A stretch of DNA of 64,000 bases from an uncultured Verrucomicrobia subdivision 3 bacterium (GTDB taxonomy: Bacteria; Verrucomicrobiota; Verrucomicrobiia; Limisphaerales; UBA11358), in NCBI GenBank assembly GCA_903858275.1, contig CAIOIC010000109.1, positions 1 through 64,000 on the forward strand, written 5' to 3'. This document shows positions 33,911 through 42,214 of this stretch, one piece after another. Below the pieces are notes generated by a model. The model was given only the letters and a program-made list of their open reading frames with translations. It was not told where the DNA came from and ran no database searches. A program made the position numbers and the translations under genes. Every line of letters starts with the position of its first letter. The first letter of the stretch is position 1.

Positions 33911-35875
33911 ATGCGCAATACGATTCTTCTGATTTCCTTTGCTGGCGGTATGGCCCTGAATGTCTCCTCAGTCTTGGCTGACAATCAGGAGGTCAATGGG
34001 CAACACGCGGGAATCGGTGTCGTTGAAGTTAAGAAAAACAACCAGCATACCCAGCATCCCGATGCCCAATGGTTTCCGGAGGCCGGGCTTGGCCTTTTTA
34101 TCCATTGGGATGAAGCTTCCGTTCGTTATCTGGAAACTTCATGGCCGATGATTGCCGGCACAGGTCTTTTTTGGGCCAATCCTCCAAAGGTGATCAAAGA
34201 TGATCCCGCCGAGTTCGCTCGCATCATCCGGGAGCAGGATTATAATCTGGACGGAAAAAAACCGCAAATCACCCCGAATCAATACTGGGCGCTGGCGAAG
34301 GAGTTTAATCCCACCAATTTTCATCCGGAAATCTGGCTCAAGAAAGCAAAGGAAGCCGGGTTTGTTTATGCGGTGTTGACCACCAAGCATCACAATGGAC
34401 TTGCCTTGTGGCCTTCCGCCTATGGCGGGTTCAACACCAAGGACACGCCCATGAACGGGCGGGATTTAGTGAAAGAATATGTTACGGCCTGCCGCGCTGT
34501 TGGTTTGAAGGTGGGGCTTTATTTTTCCGGGCCGGACTGGCATTTCGAGCGGGATTACATGAATTTCATGTATCACAAAACCGCCAAAAAATATGCCGGC
34601 AAATTGCCCGAACTGGGACCAGATCACGAAGCTCGCCCGCTCCAGCACACGCCTGAAGAGATTGCGGCCCACCAAAGAGCCGTGGCCGAGATGGTGCGCG
34701 GTCAGATTGAGGAATTGCTTACAAAATACGGCAAGATTGATCTGATCTGGTTTGACGGCGGGCCTTCGTGTCCGGAACGTGGTGACATCATGCCGATTGA
34801 GCGCATCCGGCAGCTCCAGCCGGGCATTGTCATCAATCCCCGCTTCCACGGCCACGCTGATTTCATCACACCCGAAGGGAAATTACCCGACGGACTCCAT
34901 TTGAAGGCCGATGAATGGGGAGAACTTTGTTCCTGCTGGGCAACAAGCTGGTCCTACACCCAAAAACCATTCCGTTCACTGAACAATGTCCTGACCGAGT
35001 TGGTGCGCTGCCGTGCCGCTGGAATCAACAACCTGCTGGACATTGGCCCGATGTCCACCGGCGATTTTCCGCCGGAGGCGTATCCAAACTTGGAGGCATT
35101 GTCGTCGTGGATGAAAAACAACAGTGAATCCATCTATGGCACACGCGCATTGCAGGGCAAAGAAGAGGCTTGTGTGCCGGCAAGTTCCAAAGGTGACTTC
35201 CGTTATCTGTATCTGGTGCCCAACCGGAAAGGCAAAAAAGAACTCACATCCGCCTCCATTTCCGGCATCCGTCATCCCGGTCCTTATCAGGCGCGGATAC
35301 TGGGCGATGCCCGGGAATTGTCCGTCAAAATGGAGGGCGATTTTTCCCCGACGCAGCCGGTGACGAGCCTGAAAGTTGGCAGTCCGAGCGGGCACAAGGG
35401 AAATGGGGCGCAAGGCGTGGAATCCTCCGTCGATGAAGATACCTCGACCAAATGGTGTGTGTCTCATGGCGGACGGTTTCCCATCATCTGGCAGGCTGCG
35501 GTGGTCGGCAAACGTCCTCCGGTCAATTCCTATACCTTGACATCGGCGAATGACATGCCGGATCGCGATCCCCAAGCTTGGCGCTTCCTCGGCTCCAACG
35601 ATGGCTCCAATTGGACGCAACTCGACGAACGGAAAGGTGAAGCCGTCTGGGCGAAGCGGTTTTCCCCCAGGATCTTCACTTTTTCCACCCGCACCGCCTA
35701 TGCCTACTATCGGATTGAGTTTTTGGGTGTCCACAACAAATCCACCCTGTTCCAGCTTTCGGAAATTGCGCTCGGACCGGAACCCGCCAGCGGCGGCACT
35801 ATCACGGTGTCACTTCCCGCTGATATCGCCGACGGAAGTGTGCGTGTAATCAAGTTGTTCCCCAAAATCCAATAA
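33911..35875 (+). CDS. Alpha-L-fucosidase (GH29) with C-terminal discoidin-like domain
   Basis: This is an exported enzyme that releases fucose from glycans. ATG 33911 is chosen because it yields a clean signal peptide (MRNTILLISFAGGMALNVSS, then VLA cleavage); in-frame ATGs at 33824 and 33857 add a second hydrophobic region. The barrel begins WFPEAGLGLFIHWD, with YAVLTTKHHNGLALWPS and the nucleophile Asp in KIDLIWFDGGPSCPE, all GH29 landmarks. After about residue 500 a F5/8 type C (discoidin) carbohydrate-binding domain follows (SSVDEDTSTKWC ... YAYYRIEFLGV). It stands between panC and nadB and is probably independently transcribed. Confidence 0.88.
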   Translation: MRNTILLISFAGGMALNVSSVLADNQEVNGQHAGIGVVEVKKNNQHTQHPDAQWFPEAGLGLFIHWDEASVRYLETSWPMIAGTGLFWANPPKVIKDDPAEFARIIREQDYNLDGKKPQITPNQYWALAKEFNPTNFHPEIWLKKAKEAGFVYAVLTTKHHNGLALWPSAYGGFNTKDTPMNGRDLVKEYVTACRAVGLKVGLYFSGPDWHFERDYMNFMYHKTAKKYAGKLPELGPDHEARPLQHTPEEIAAHQRAVAEMVRGQIEELLTKYGKIDLIWFDGGPSCPERGDIMPIERIRQLQPGIVINPRFHGHADFITPEGKLPDGLHLKADEWGELCSCWATSWSYTQKPFRSLNNVLTELVRCRAAGINNLLDIGPMSTGDFPPEAYPNLEALSSWMKNNSESIYGTRALQGKEEACVPASSKGDFRYLYLVPNRKGKKELTSASISGIRHPGPYQARILGDARELSVKMEGDFSPTQPVTSLKVGSPSGHKGNGAQGVESSVDEDTSTKWCVSHGGRFPIIWQAAVVGKRPPVNSYTLTSANDMPDRDPQAWRFLGSNDGSNWTQLDERKGEAVWAKRFSPRIFTFSTRTAYAYYRIEFLGVHNKSTLFQLSEIALGPEPASGGTITVSLPADIADGSVRVIKLFPKIQ

Positions 35876-35898
35876 GCTCCCAGGTTGAATAGAAAAAC

Positions 35899-37524
35899 GT
35901 GAAACAATTCGACTATCTCATCCTCGGCAGCGGGATTGCGGGGCTGACCTTCGCATTGCAGGTGGCGCCGCGCGGGCGCGTGGCCATCGTCACCAAAAAA
36001 GACCGCGCGGAGTCAAATACCAACTACGCGCAGGGCGGCATCGCGGCGGTGACCAGCAAGGAGGATTCTTTCGAGTTGCACGTCCGGGACACGCTGGAGG
36101 CCGGCGCGGGCCTGTGCAAGGAAAGCGTCGTGCGCACGATTGTCGGGGAAGGCCCGGCGCGCATCGCGGAATTAATCGCGCTGGGCATGAGATTTTCGGA
36201 AAACGAACAGCGCGCGGAGGATGGTTCCCGCGAACTGGATCTGGGCCGCGAAGGCGGTCATTCCAAACGACGGATACTGCACGCCAAGGACGTGACCGGA
36301 CGGGAAATTGAACGCGCCTTGCTGGCGGCCGTTTCGCGCCAGCCGAACATCGAGATTTTTGAGAACCATGTCGCGATTGATCTGATCACCAGCCAGAAGT
36401 TGGAAAAGGCGGAAAGCGGAAAGCGGAAAGCGGACCTTAAAAACTGCTGTCTCGGCGCGTATGTTTTCGACAAGAAAGCGAATCGCGTCGGGACGTTTGC
36501 CGCGCCGGTAACGGTGCTGGCAACGGGCGGCTGCGGCAAGGTTTACCTCTACACGACGAATCCAGACATCGCGACCGGCGACGGCGTGGCGATGGCGTTC
36601 CGGGCGGGCGCGAGCATCGCGAACATGGAGTTCGTGCAGTTCCACCCGACGTGCCTGTATCACCCGAAGGCAAAATCATTTCTCATCAGCGAAGCCGTGC
36701 GCGGCGAAGGCGGCGTTTTGAAAACGCTCGACGGCAAGGAATTCATGGACGCGGTTCATCCGATGAAATCGCTGGCGCCGCGCGACATCGTGGCGCGCGC
36801 GATTGACAGCGAGATGAAAAAAACCGGCGCGGATTGCGTGCATCTGGACATCACGCACAAGCCGGCGAAATTCATCATCGAGCGGTTTCCGAACATCTAC
36901 CAGACGTGTCTGCGCCACGGCATTGACATCACGCGCGAGGCGATTCCCGTGGTGCCGGCGGCGCATTATCAATGCGGCGGCGTGGTGACGAACGCGGACG
37001 GCGGGACGGACATCGCCGGGTTGTTTGCCATCGGCGAGGTGGCCTGCACCGGACTGCACGGCGCGAACCGGCTGGCGAGCAATTCGCTGCTGGAGGCGCT
37101 CGTCTGCGCGCATCGCGCGGCGGAAAAAATTCTTTCCGCCCCGCTGCCGAAATCCGACCTCAAAATCCCAGTATGGCAATCCGGCAATGCGACGAATGCG
37201 GATGAACTGGTCGTCGTCGCCCACAACTGGGACGAGATCCGGCGGCTGATGTGGGATTACGTCGGCATCGTGCGGACGAACAAGCGGCTGCAGCGCGCGC
37301 AATCGCGGCTGGCGAACTTGCAGCAGGAAATCCAGGAGTATTACTGGAATTTCATCGTGACCGCCGACCTGCTGGAACTGCGCAACATCGCGACGGTGGC
37401 GGAACTGATTGTGCGGTGCGCGCTGATGCGACCGGAAAGCCGCGGGCTGAATTACAACCTGGATTTTCCGGATTTGAATCCCGACTGGGCGCAGCGCGAC
37501 AGCGTGGTGCGGCGGGGAAATTAA
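35899..37524 (+). CDS. nadB: L-aspartate oxidase
   Basis: This FAD enzyme oxidises aspartate to iminoaspartate, first step of NAD synthesis. GTG start at 35899; 541 residues. [18 protein letters not shown] binds [13 protein letters not shown], then [38 protein letters not shown] and [20 protein letters not shown] followed by [20 protein letters not shown] are the NadB hallmarks. A (GCGGAAA) heptamer array at 36409-36434 adds a short [13 protein letters not shown] segment in a loop before CLGAYVFD. Confidence 0.94.
   Translation: MKQFDYLILGSGIAGLTFALQVAPRGRVAIVTKKDRAESNTNYAQGGIAAVTSKEDSFELHVRDTLEAGAGLCKESVVRTIVGEGPARIAELIALGMRFSENEQRAEDGSRELDLGREGGHSKRRILHAKDVTGREIERALLAAVSRQPNIEIFENHVAIDLITSQKLEKAESGKRKADLKNCCLGAYVFDKKANRVGTFAAPVTVLATGGCGKVYLYTTNPDIATGDGVAMAFRAGASIANMEFVQFHPTCLYHPKAKSFLISEAVRGEGGVLKTLDGKEFMDAVHPMKSLAPRDIVARAIDSEMKKTGADCVHLDITHKPAKFIIERFPNIYQTCLRHGIDITREAIPVVPAAHYQCGGVVTNADGGTDIAGLFAIGEVACTGLHGANRLASNSLLEALVCAHRAAEKILSAPLPKSDLKIPVWQSGNATNADELVVVAHNWDEIRRLMWDYVGIVRTNKRLQRAQSRLANLQQEIQEYYWNFIVTADLLELRNIATVAELIVRCALMRPESRGLNYNLDFPDLNPDWAQRDSVVRRGN
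36409..36434 (+). repeat. In-frame GCGGAAA heptamer array inside nadB
   Basis: The heptamer GCGGAAA occurs three times plus a partial copy. It encodes a lysine/serine/glutamate-rich loop ([10 protein letters not shown]). Three heptamers make 21 bases, a multiple of three, but a change of one unit would break the frame. Confidence 0.85.
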
Positions 37525-37550
37525 AAACCGCCACCCGGAGGCGGCGGTTG
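37524..37550 (-). terminator. Terminator between convergent nadB and nucleotidyltransferase genes
   Basis: AACCGCC/GGCGGTT (37526-37549) forms the stem. On the minus strand it is followed by TTTTTA, and on the plus strand it is preceded by AAAAA but followed by no T-run, so it serves mainly the minus-strand gene. Confidence 0.75.
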
Positions 37551-37570
37551 TAAAACAAGTTTACACAAGC

Positions 37571-38470
37571 TCACGCCCAAAGTTTTTCCGGATAATCGCC
37601 CTTGGCAATGAGCTGGCGGATGCTTTCGACGACTTGCGGGCGGTCTTCGCGGTAGGTCACGCCAAACCACGAGTCGGCCGAGCGCAGCACCCGGCACTTG
37701 GCGCGGCCGCTGGTCACGATGTCGCCCACGGTGGCGGGAATGTAGCACTCGGATTTCTGCTCGCCGCCAGCCTTCGCCAAAAACTTCCCGAACTCCACCC
37801 GGAGCTGCGGGAACAGCGCGGGCGTGAAACCCCAGAAATTCATCGAGACCGCCTCGTCGCCGGTGAGCTGGGTGATTTTGCCGTCAGCCTCGGTATTCTT
37901 CGCGCCGCCGCCATCCGGCTCAATCTTCATCATCTCGACGATGTGCGTGAGATAATTATTGGCATCCACGCGCGAGACGCCGCGCGCCACGCTGCCGTGG
38001 GCGGACAGCGTGTTTTTAAGAATGAAACCGACCATCGCGTAGTCCGGCGTGCCGGAGGTCAAGTGTTGGGCGAGAACTTTGTAAGCCTGCTGGCCGTAGA
38101 AATCGTCGGCGTTGATGGCGGCGAAATTTTCTTTGACGATACCTTCGGCCATGAGGATGGCGTGCGTGGTGCCCCACGGCTTGGTGCGGCCGGCGGGCAA
38201 TTGGAAAGGCGCGGGCAGTTTATCGAGTTCCTGATATACGTATTCCACGGCGATGCGCTGCTCGAACCGCGCGCCGACAATTTCGCGGAACTGCTGCTCG
38301 ATGTCCTTGCGGATGACGAACACGAGCTTGCCGAAGCCGGCGCGCAGCGCGTCGAAAATGGAGTAGTCAATGATGGTCTCGCCGTTGGGGCCGACGGGAT
38401 CAATCTGTTTGAGACCGCCGTAGCGGCTGCCCATGCCGGCGGCGAGAACGAGTAGGGTAGGTTTAGCCAT
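37571..38470 (-). CDS. Sugar-1-phosphate nucleotidyltransferase family protein
   Basis: This is an NTP-transferase of 299 residues that activates a sugar phosphate with a nucleotide. LLVLAAGMGSRYGGLKQID is the signature G-x-G-x-R...K motif, followed by FVIRKDIEQQFREIVG, PWGTTHAILMAEG and FAAINADDFYGQQAYKVL, with the metal-binding Asp pair. The late SWFGVTYREDRPQVVESI fits bacterial NDP-sugar pyrophosphorylases of uncertain specificity. It converges on nadB. Confidence 0.85.
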   Translation of the reverse strand: MAKPTLLVLAAGMGSRYGGLKQIDPVGPNGETIIDYSIFDALRAGFGKLVFVIRKDIEQQFREIVGARFEQRIAVEYVYQELDKLPAPFQLPAGRTKPWGTTHAILMAEGIVKENFAAINADDFYGQQAYKVLAQHLTSGTPDYAMVGFILKNTLSAHGSVARGVSRVDANNYLTHIVEMMKIEPDGGGAKNTEADGKITQLTGDEAVSMNFWGFTPALFPQLRVEFGKFLAKAGGEQKSECYIPATVGDIVTSGRAKCRVLRSADSWFGVTYREDRPQVVESIRQLIAKGDYPEKLWA

Positions 38471-38665
38471 GAGTTGGATTTTAATTTTCCAGCGGCAACT
38501 GTCGAGGAAATGTGTGAAAAAGCATCAAATGGGCAACGAAATGCTCCCGTAACGCAAACGCAACACTGCTTTAAGAACTAATTCTATTTTCTTCCTTGAA
38601 ACGGTCTGCTCAATGGGCGACTATGAGAAATAATTATCCGCTGAAAGATTACTTTTAAGCAACCC

Positions 38666-39346
38666 GTGCAACAGATTTTTAAAACAACGAAGCTGGCAAT
38701 CCTCGCCCTGTTGGGCTTGGGGTTGGTTTTTGGCGGTGTTGCACGCGGGCAAACTTACACGAACAACGTCAATTCCTCGATTTCCGACGGCAATCCGGTG
38801 GGTTTGGCTTCGACCACCACGGTTTCCGGCCTGACGAACGTCATCAGCAGCATTCAGGTGAACCTTGATATCACCGGCGGGTTTAATGGCGATTTATACG
38901 CCTATCTGCTGGGTCCACAAGGCGGGTTTGCCGTTTTGCTGAACCGGGTGGGCATGAGCAGCGCCAATCCCTTTTCCTACAGCGACGCGGGCTTTAATAT
39001 AACCTTAAGTTCCGGCGCACCCAACATTCATTCTTATCTGAATGTGACCGACCCCCTGGGCGGTCAATTGACCGGAACCTGGGCTCCGGACGGACGCAAC
39101 ATCAGCCCCGGTTCCGCTCCCAGCGTATTCGATACGGCGGGGACTTCAGCCAATTTCGACCTCTTTGCCAGCACGATTCCGAATGGTGATTGGACTTTGT
39201 TTATCGCCGATTTGGGATCAGGCGGTGGCCAATCCACGCTGGTAAGCTGGGGGCTGACCATCGTTACGGTGCCCGAACCGCAGACTTGGATGCTGATTGC
39301 CGGCGGCTTTGGCGCTTTGCTGGCAACGCGACGTTTCCGCAAGTAA
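38666..39346 (+). CDS. PEP-CTERM sorting-domain protein with P-domain-like fold
   Basis: This is an exported protein of 226 residues. GTG start, then a signal peptide (KLAILALLGLGLVFGGVARG). The middle resembles the proprotein convertase P-domain beta-sandwich: ISSIQVNLDITGGFNGDLYA, then YLLGPQGGFAVLL, GTWAPDGRNISPGSA and PNGDWTLFIADLGSGG. The C-terminus VPEPQTWMLIAGGFGALLAT followed by RRFRK is a PEP-CTERM anchor, processed by an exosortase that is not in this window. The upstream 195 bp (38471-38665) hold only its promoter region. Confidence 0.88.
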   Translation: MQQIFKTTKLAILALLGLGLVFGGVARGQTYTNNVNSSISDGNPVGLASTTTVSGLTNVISSIQVNLDITGGFNGDLYAYLLGPQGGFAVLLNRVGMSSANPFSYSDAGFNITLSSGAPNIHSYLNVTDPLGGQLTGTWAPDGRNISPGSAPSVFDTAGTSANFDLFASTIPNGDWTLFIADLGSGGGQSTLVSWGLTIVTVPEPQTWMLIAGGFGALLATRRFRK

Positions 39347-39411
39347 TCCCCCCTCCTCCTCCTCCCGCTGCCGGTTTTGAACTGCCAACCATATTGAGGT
39401 GGCTTGTAATG

Positions 39412-40050
39412 TTAGGCCAGTCGGCTCCGAAATTCCGCGCAAGCCTTCGCCACATCCGGAGCGTTAAGGATGGCGGAAACGACACAGATTCTTTGCGCCC
39501 CTGCCGCCAGCACAGCGTCCAGCGTCTGCAAATTGATGCCGCCAATGGCAAACCACGGAACGGTCACATTTGCCGCCGCCCAATGGACGTATTCGAGCGT
39601 CACGGGCTTAGCCGTCGGCTTGGTACCGGTGGCGTAAATTGGCCCAATGGCAACGTAATCCGCCCCCGCATCGAGCGCACGCTGCGCTTGGTCCGGCGCG
39701 TGCGTGGACAGGCCAATTTTAAGCTTTGAATTTTTGGCTTTAAGCTGGTCAACGTGCGCAGGCCCAGCGTCGAAAAAATCTTCCTGGCCGAGATGACAGA
39801 AGTCCACGCCGACTTCGCGCGCAATTTCCAGATGGTCGTTGATAACGAGGCCGACGTTCGCGCGGCGGATGACTGGCAGGATATTCTCCGCCATGACGCG
39901 GATTTCATCGGCTGAAGAATTCTTTGCGCGAAGTTGAATGAGGTCGCTGCCGCCGTCGCAAAGCTGCTGGGCGACGAGTTCCGGCGCGCGGCCATGCAAA
40001 TAGGCCGTGTCAACAAAGGTGTAAAGCTGGCAGTCCGCGAGCGGTTTCAT
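39412..40050 (-). CDS. thiE: Thiamine-phosphate synthase
   Basis: This enzyme couples the pyrimidine and thiazole halves of thiamine. About 212 residues. QLYTFVDTAYLHGR, LIQLRAKNSSADEI and GLVINDHLEIAREVGVDFCH followed by LGQEDF carry the pyrophosphate- and metal-binding residues; YVAIGPIYATGTKPTAKPVT and FAIGGINLQTLDAVLAAGA complete the family pattern. ATG 40050 is chosen; an in-frame upstream start lies at the edge of the intergenic palindrome. No TPP riboswitch was found upstream. Confidence 0.92.
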   Translation of the reverse strand: MKPLADCQLYTFVDTAYLHGRAPELVAQQLCDGGSDLIQLRAKNSSADEIRVMAENILPVIRRANVGLVINDHLEIAREVGVDFCHLGQEDFFDAGPAHVDQLKAKNSKLKIGLSTHAPDQAQRALDAGADYVAIGPIYATGTKPTAKPVTLEYVHWAAANVTVPWFAIGGINLQTLDAVLAAGAQRICVVSAILNAPDVAKACAEFRSRLA

Positions 40051-40062
40051 TCCCGGAAATTG

Positions 40063-40132
40063 AACAGCAAAGACACCAAGGCGCAAAGAAAAACCATTCT
40101 CACAAACTTTGCATCTTCGTGGCTTTGTTGTT
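40063..40132. repeat. AAAGACGC-type intergenic palindrome (second copy)
   Basis: AACAGCAAAGACACCAAGGC and the reverse complement of CTTTGCATCTTCGTGGCTTT are imperfect inverted copies, making a long hairpin between thiE and pfk. It is the same element as 30982-31052. Confidence 0.75.
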
Positions 40133-40188
40133 CAAAACAAAAAACGGCGGCAGGAAATCTCCCACAACCGCTTGCAAAATGGGTGTGC

Positions 40189-41478
40189 TTACTTCAAACC
40201 GACCAGATAGCCGAAGCGGGCGCGGAACTGGTCGGGCGTCACCTTAATGACGGCGGCAAGCTTCGCAAGCTGCTTGACGTCTTCGAAGTCTTCGCGTTCG
40301 AGGCGGATCATGTAGGCGCAGGCGCATTCATAGGCTTCGCCGTCCACGTTCACGCGGCGGTTCTGCATGCGGCCGGTCTTGGGATCGAGCATTTTTTCGA
40401 ACGGCAGCGGATTCATCTTGCCGTCCACAAAGCTGATGATGGCGCCGTATTTCTCGGCTTCGGCCGAGCGGAGGAATTTCACCGCGGCATAGCCGAGGTC
40501 GCGGGTGTATTCGGCGTCAAACGGAATGGGATCGGCGCAGCGGAGTTCATAGCCAAGATCCTTGTCAATGAAGGCCATGTTAATGCCGAGCTTTTCCAAG
40601 CGCTGGGTCAACAGCTCTTTCATCAGGCGGCCAAATTCAATTTCGCCGAGCCGCAGATGACCGTGATCATCTCGGATGATTTTGCCAAAATGCTGGAGTT
40701 CGCCTTCGGGCAGCGCAGCCAGCAGGCCCTTTTCACCGATGCCTTCAATCAAGCCTTCCGCGAGCACCACCAAGCCGTATTTGGAACCCTCGGCTTTGCG
40801 CTTGATGATGGAGCCGATGATAATGTCGCAGATTTCATCCACCGTGACCGGGCGACCGCGAAATTCTTCCAGGATGATGGACAGCGTGGCGGCGCTCGCC
40901 TTGGCGATGCCCAGCGCGAGATGACCCGCCGCGCGACCCATGCTGACAATGAGATACCAGCGCGACGTCGTGCGCGCGTCTTCCATCAAGTTGCGGACGA
41001 GCTGCACGCCGTAGTGGCGCGCGGTTTCGTAGCCGAACGTCGGCGCGGTGCCGGGCAGCGGCAAATCGTTGTCAATCGTCTTGGGAACGTGGGCGACCTT
41101 GATCTTGCCCTGGCTGTGCTTGGCGACGTAGCTGGCGGAAAAGGCCGTGTCATCGCCGCCGATGGAAACCAGGGCGGTAATCCCAAGCTTTTCAAACACG
41201 GTGAAGATATTTTTCATCTGCTCCTCGGACTTGGTGGGATTCGTCCGCGCGGTGCCGAGAATGGAGCCACCCTTGAGGTGGATATCCTTCACGTCGCGGA
41301 TGGTCAGCGGCTTGATCTGCGTGGTATCGCCCTGCGCGATGTATTTGAAGCCGTCGCGGAAACCTATGACTTCATAGCCTTGATTGATACCTTCGATGGT
41401 GGCGGCGGAGATGACGCCATTGAGTCCGGGCGCGGGACCACCGCCAACGAGAATTCCAAGTCTGCCTTTAAAGCTCAT
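40189..41478 (-). CDS. 6-phosphofructokinase, predicted pyrophosphate-dependent type
   Basis: This is a glycolytic kinase of 429 residues. LGILVGGGPAPGLNGVISAA is the phosphate loop, SIGGDDTAFSASYVAKH and HVPKTIDNDLPLPGTAPTFG the two diagnostic motifs, and SMGRAAGHLALGIAKA the substrate loop. In ATP enzymes the first motif has Gly after GGD and the second has Gly before TIDND; here they are Asp (GGDD) and Lys (PKTIDND), the pattern of PPi-dependent enzymes. ATG 41478 starts the gene; the open frame upstream is a shadow of the divergent gmhB-like gene. Confidence 0.88.
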   Translation of the reverse strand: MSFKGRLGILVGGGPAPGLNGVISAATIEGINQGYEVIGFRDGFKYIAQGDTTQIKPLTIRDVKDIHLKGGSILGTARTNPTKSEEQMKNIFTVFEKLGITALVSIGGDDTAFSASYVAKHSQGKIKVAHVPKTIDNDLPLPGTAPTFGYETARHYGVQLVRNLMEDARTTSRWYLIVSMGRAAGHLALGIAKASAATLSIILEEFRGRPVTVDEICDIIIGSIIKRKAEGSKYGLVVLAEGLIEGIGEKGLLAALPEGELQHFGKIIRDDHGHLRLGEIEFGRLMKELLTQRLEKLGINMAFIDKDLGYELRCADPIPFDAEYTRDLGYAAVKFLRSAEAEKYGAIISFVDGKMNPLPFEKMLDPKTGRMQNRRVNVDGEAYECACAYMIRLEREDFEDVKQLAKLAAVIKVTPDQFRARFGYLVGLK

Positions 41479-41583
41479 ATTTTGAATGTTAAGTTGATGA
41501 CCGCGAGATTGGCGCATATTGCCCGCATTGGGGAAAAATTCAATTCCATTCTTGCCGCAAACACCCCACAATTTGGCTGCATC

Positions 41584-42129
41584 ATGAACCGCGCCGTATT
41601 TCTCGACCGCGATGGCACGCTCATCGTCGAAAAAAACTACCTGCACCGACCCGAAGAGGTGGAGGTTTTTTCCGGCGTCGGCCCGGCGTTGAAACGGCTG
41701 GTGGACGCGGGGTTCAAGCTCATCATCGTCACGAACCAGTCCGGCATCGGGCGTGGTTATTACACGCTGGCCGACGCCGTCCGCGTGAACGAGCATGTCT
41801 GCAACCTGCTCGCCCGCGAGGGCGTGCCGATTGAAAAATGTTACATCGCGCCGGAAGCGCCCGACCAACCCAGCCGCGGGCGCAAGCCGTCGCCGCAGTT
41901 TTTATTCGAGGCGCGGGATGAAATTAATTTGAACCTCCCAGAGAGTTTCATGGTTGGCGACAAGTTGATCGACCTCGAATGCGGCTGGAATGCCGGCGTC
42001 AAAAAAAGCATACTCGTCCGCACTGGCTACGGCGCAAAGGAAGAAAAAATGTCGCCGGCGGCGGTTGCCCGCGCGGTGGCGGTCAATGATTTGACGGAAA
42101 TGGCAGATTGGGTTTTGAACTGCCAATAA
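41584..42129 (+). CDS. HAD-IIIA phosphatase, D-glycero-D-manno-heptose-1,7-bisphosphate 7-phosphatase-like
   Basis: This is a HAD phosphatase of 181 residues. AVFLDRDGTLIVEKNYL holds the nucleophile DxD, IIVTNQSGIGRGYYTLADA and GRKPSPQF follow, and FMVGDKLIDLECGWNAGV is the metal-binding end. This is the GmhB layout, used to make ADP-heptose or GDP-heptose. The cysteine/histidine zinc loop present in many GmhB proteins is missing (the region reads CYIAPEAPDQPSRGRKP), so this is the non-zinc subgroup. Divergent from pfk, and 82 bp upstream of glmS. Confidence 0.85.
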   Translation: MNRAVFLDRDGTLIVEKNYLHRPEEVEVFSGVGPALKRLVDAGFKLIIVTNQSGIGRGYYTLADAVRVNEHVCNLLAREGVPIEKCYIAPEAPDQPSRGRKPSPQFLFEARDEINLNLPESFMVGDKLIDLECGWNAGVKKSILVRTGYGAKEEKMSPAAVARAVAVNDLTEMADWVLNCQ

Positions 42130-42208
42130 ATCCGCAGATTGCGCCGATTTTCGCAGACAATTTCTGCGTCAAAATAATCTGCGTTCATCTGCGAAATCTG
42201 CGGTTAAA
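42127..42208. repeat. CGCAGAT-type intergenic palindrome before glmS
   Basis: AATCCGCAGATTGCGCCGAT at the left and the reverse complement of TTCATCTGCGAAATCTGCGG at the right are imperfect inverted copies, forming a long hairpin that fills the gmhB-glmS gap. It may form a transcript hairpin directly upstream of glmS. Confidence 0.75.
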
Positions 42209-42214
42209 TGTTTT

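Noticed and set aside
39347-40188. TPP riboswitch upstream of thiE
   Set aside because: The upstream gap is filled by a simple palindromic repeat and lacks the CTGAGA core.
39934-42129. A 731-codon plus-strand open frame
   Set aside because: Most of it is antisense to thiE and the phosphofructokinase gene, which have clear family motifs. Only the last 181 codons (from 41584), the GmhB-like phosphatase, are real.
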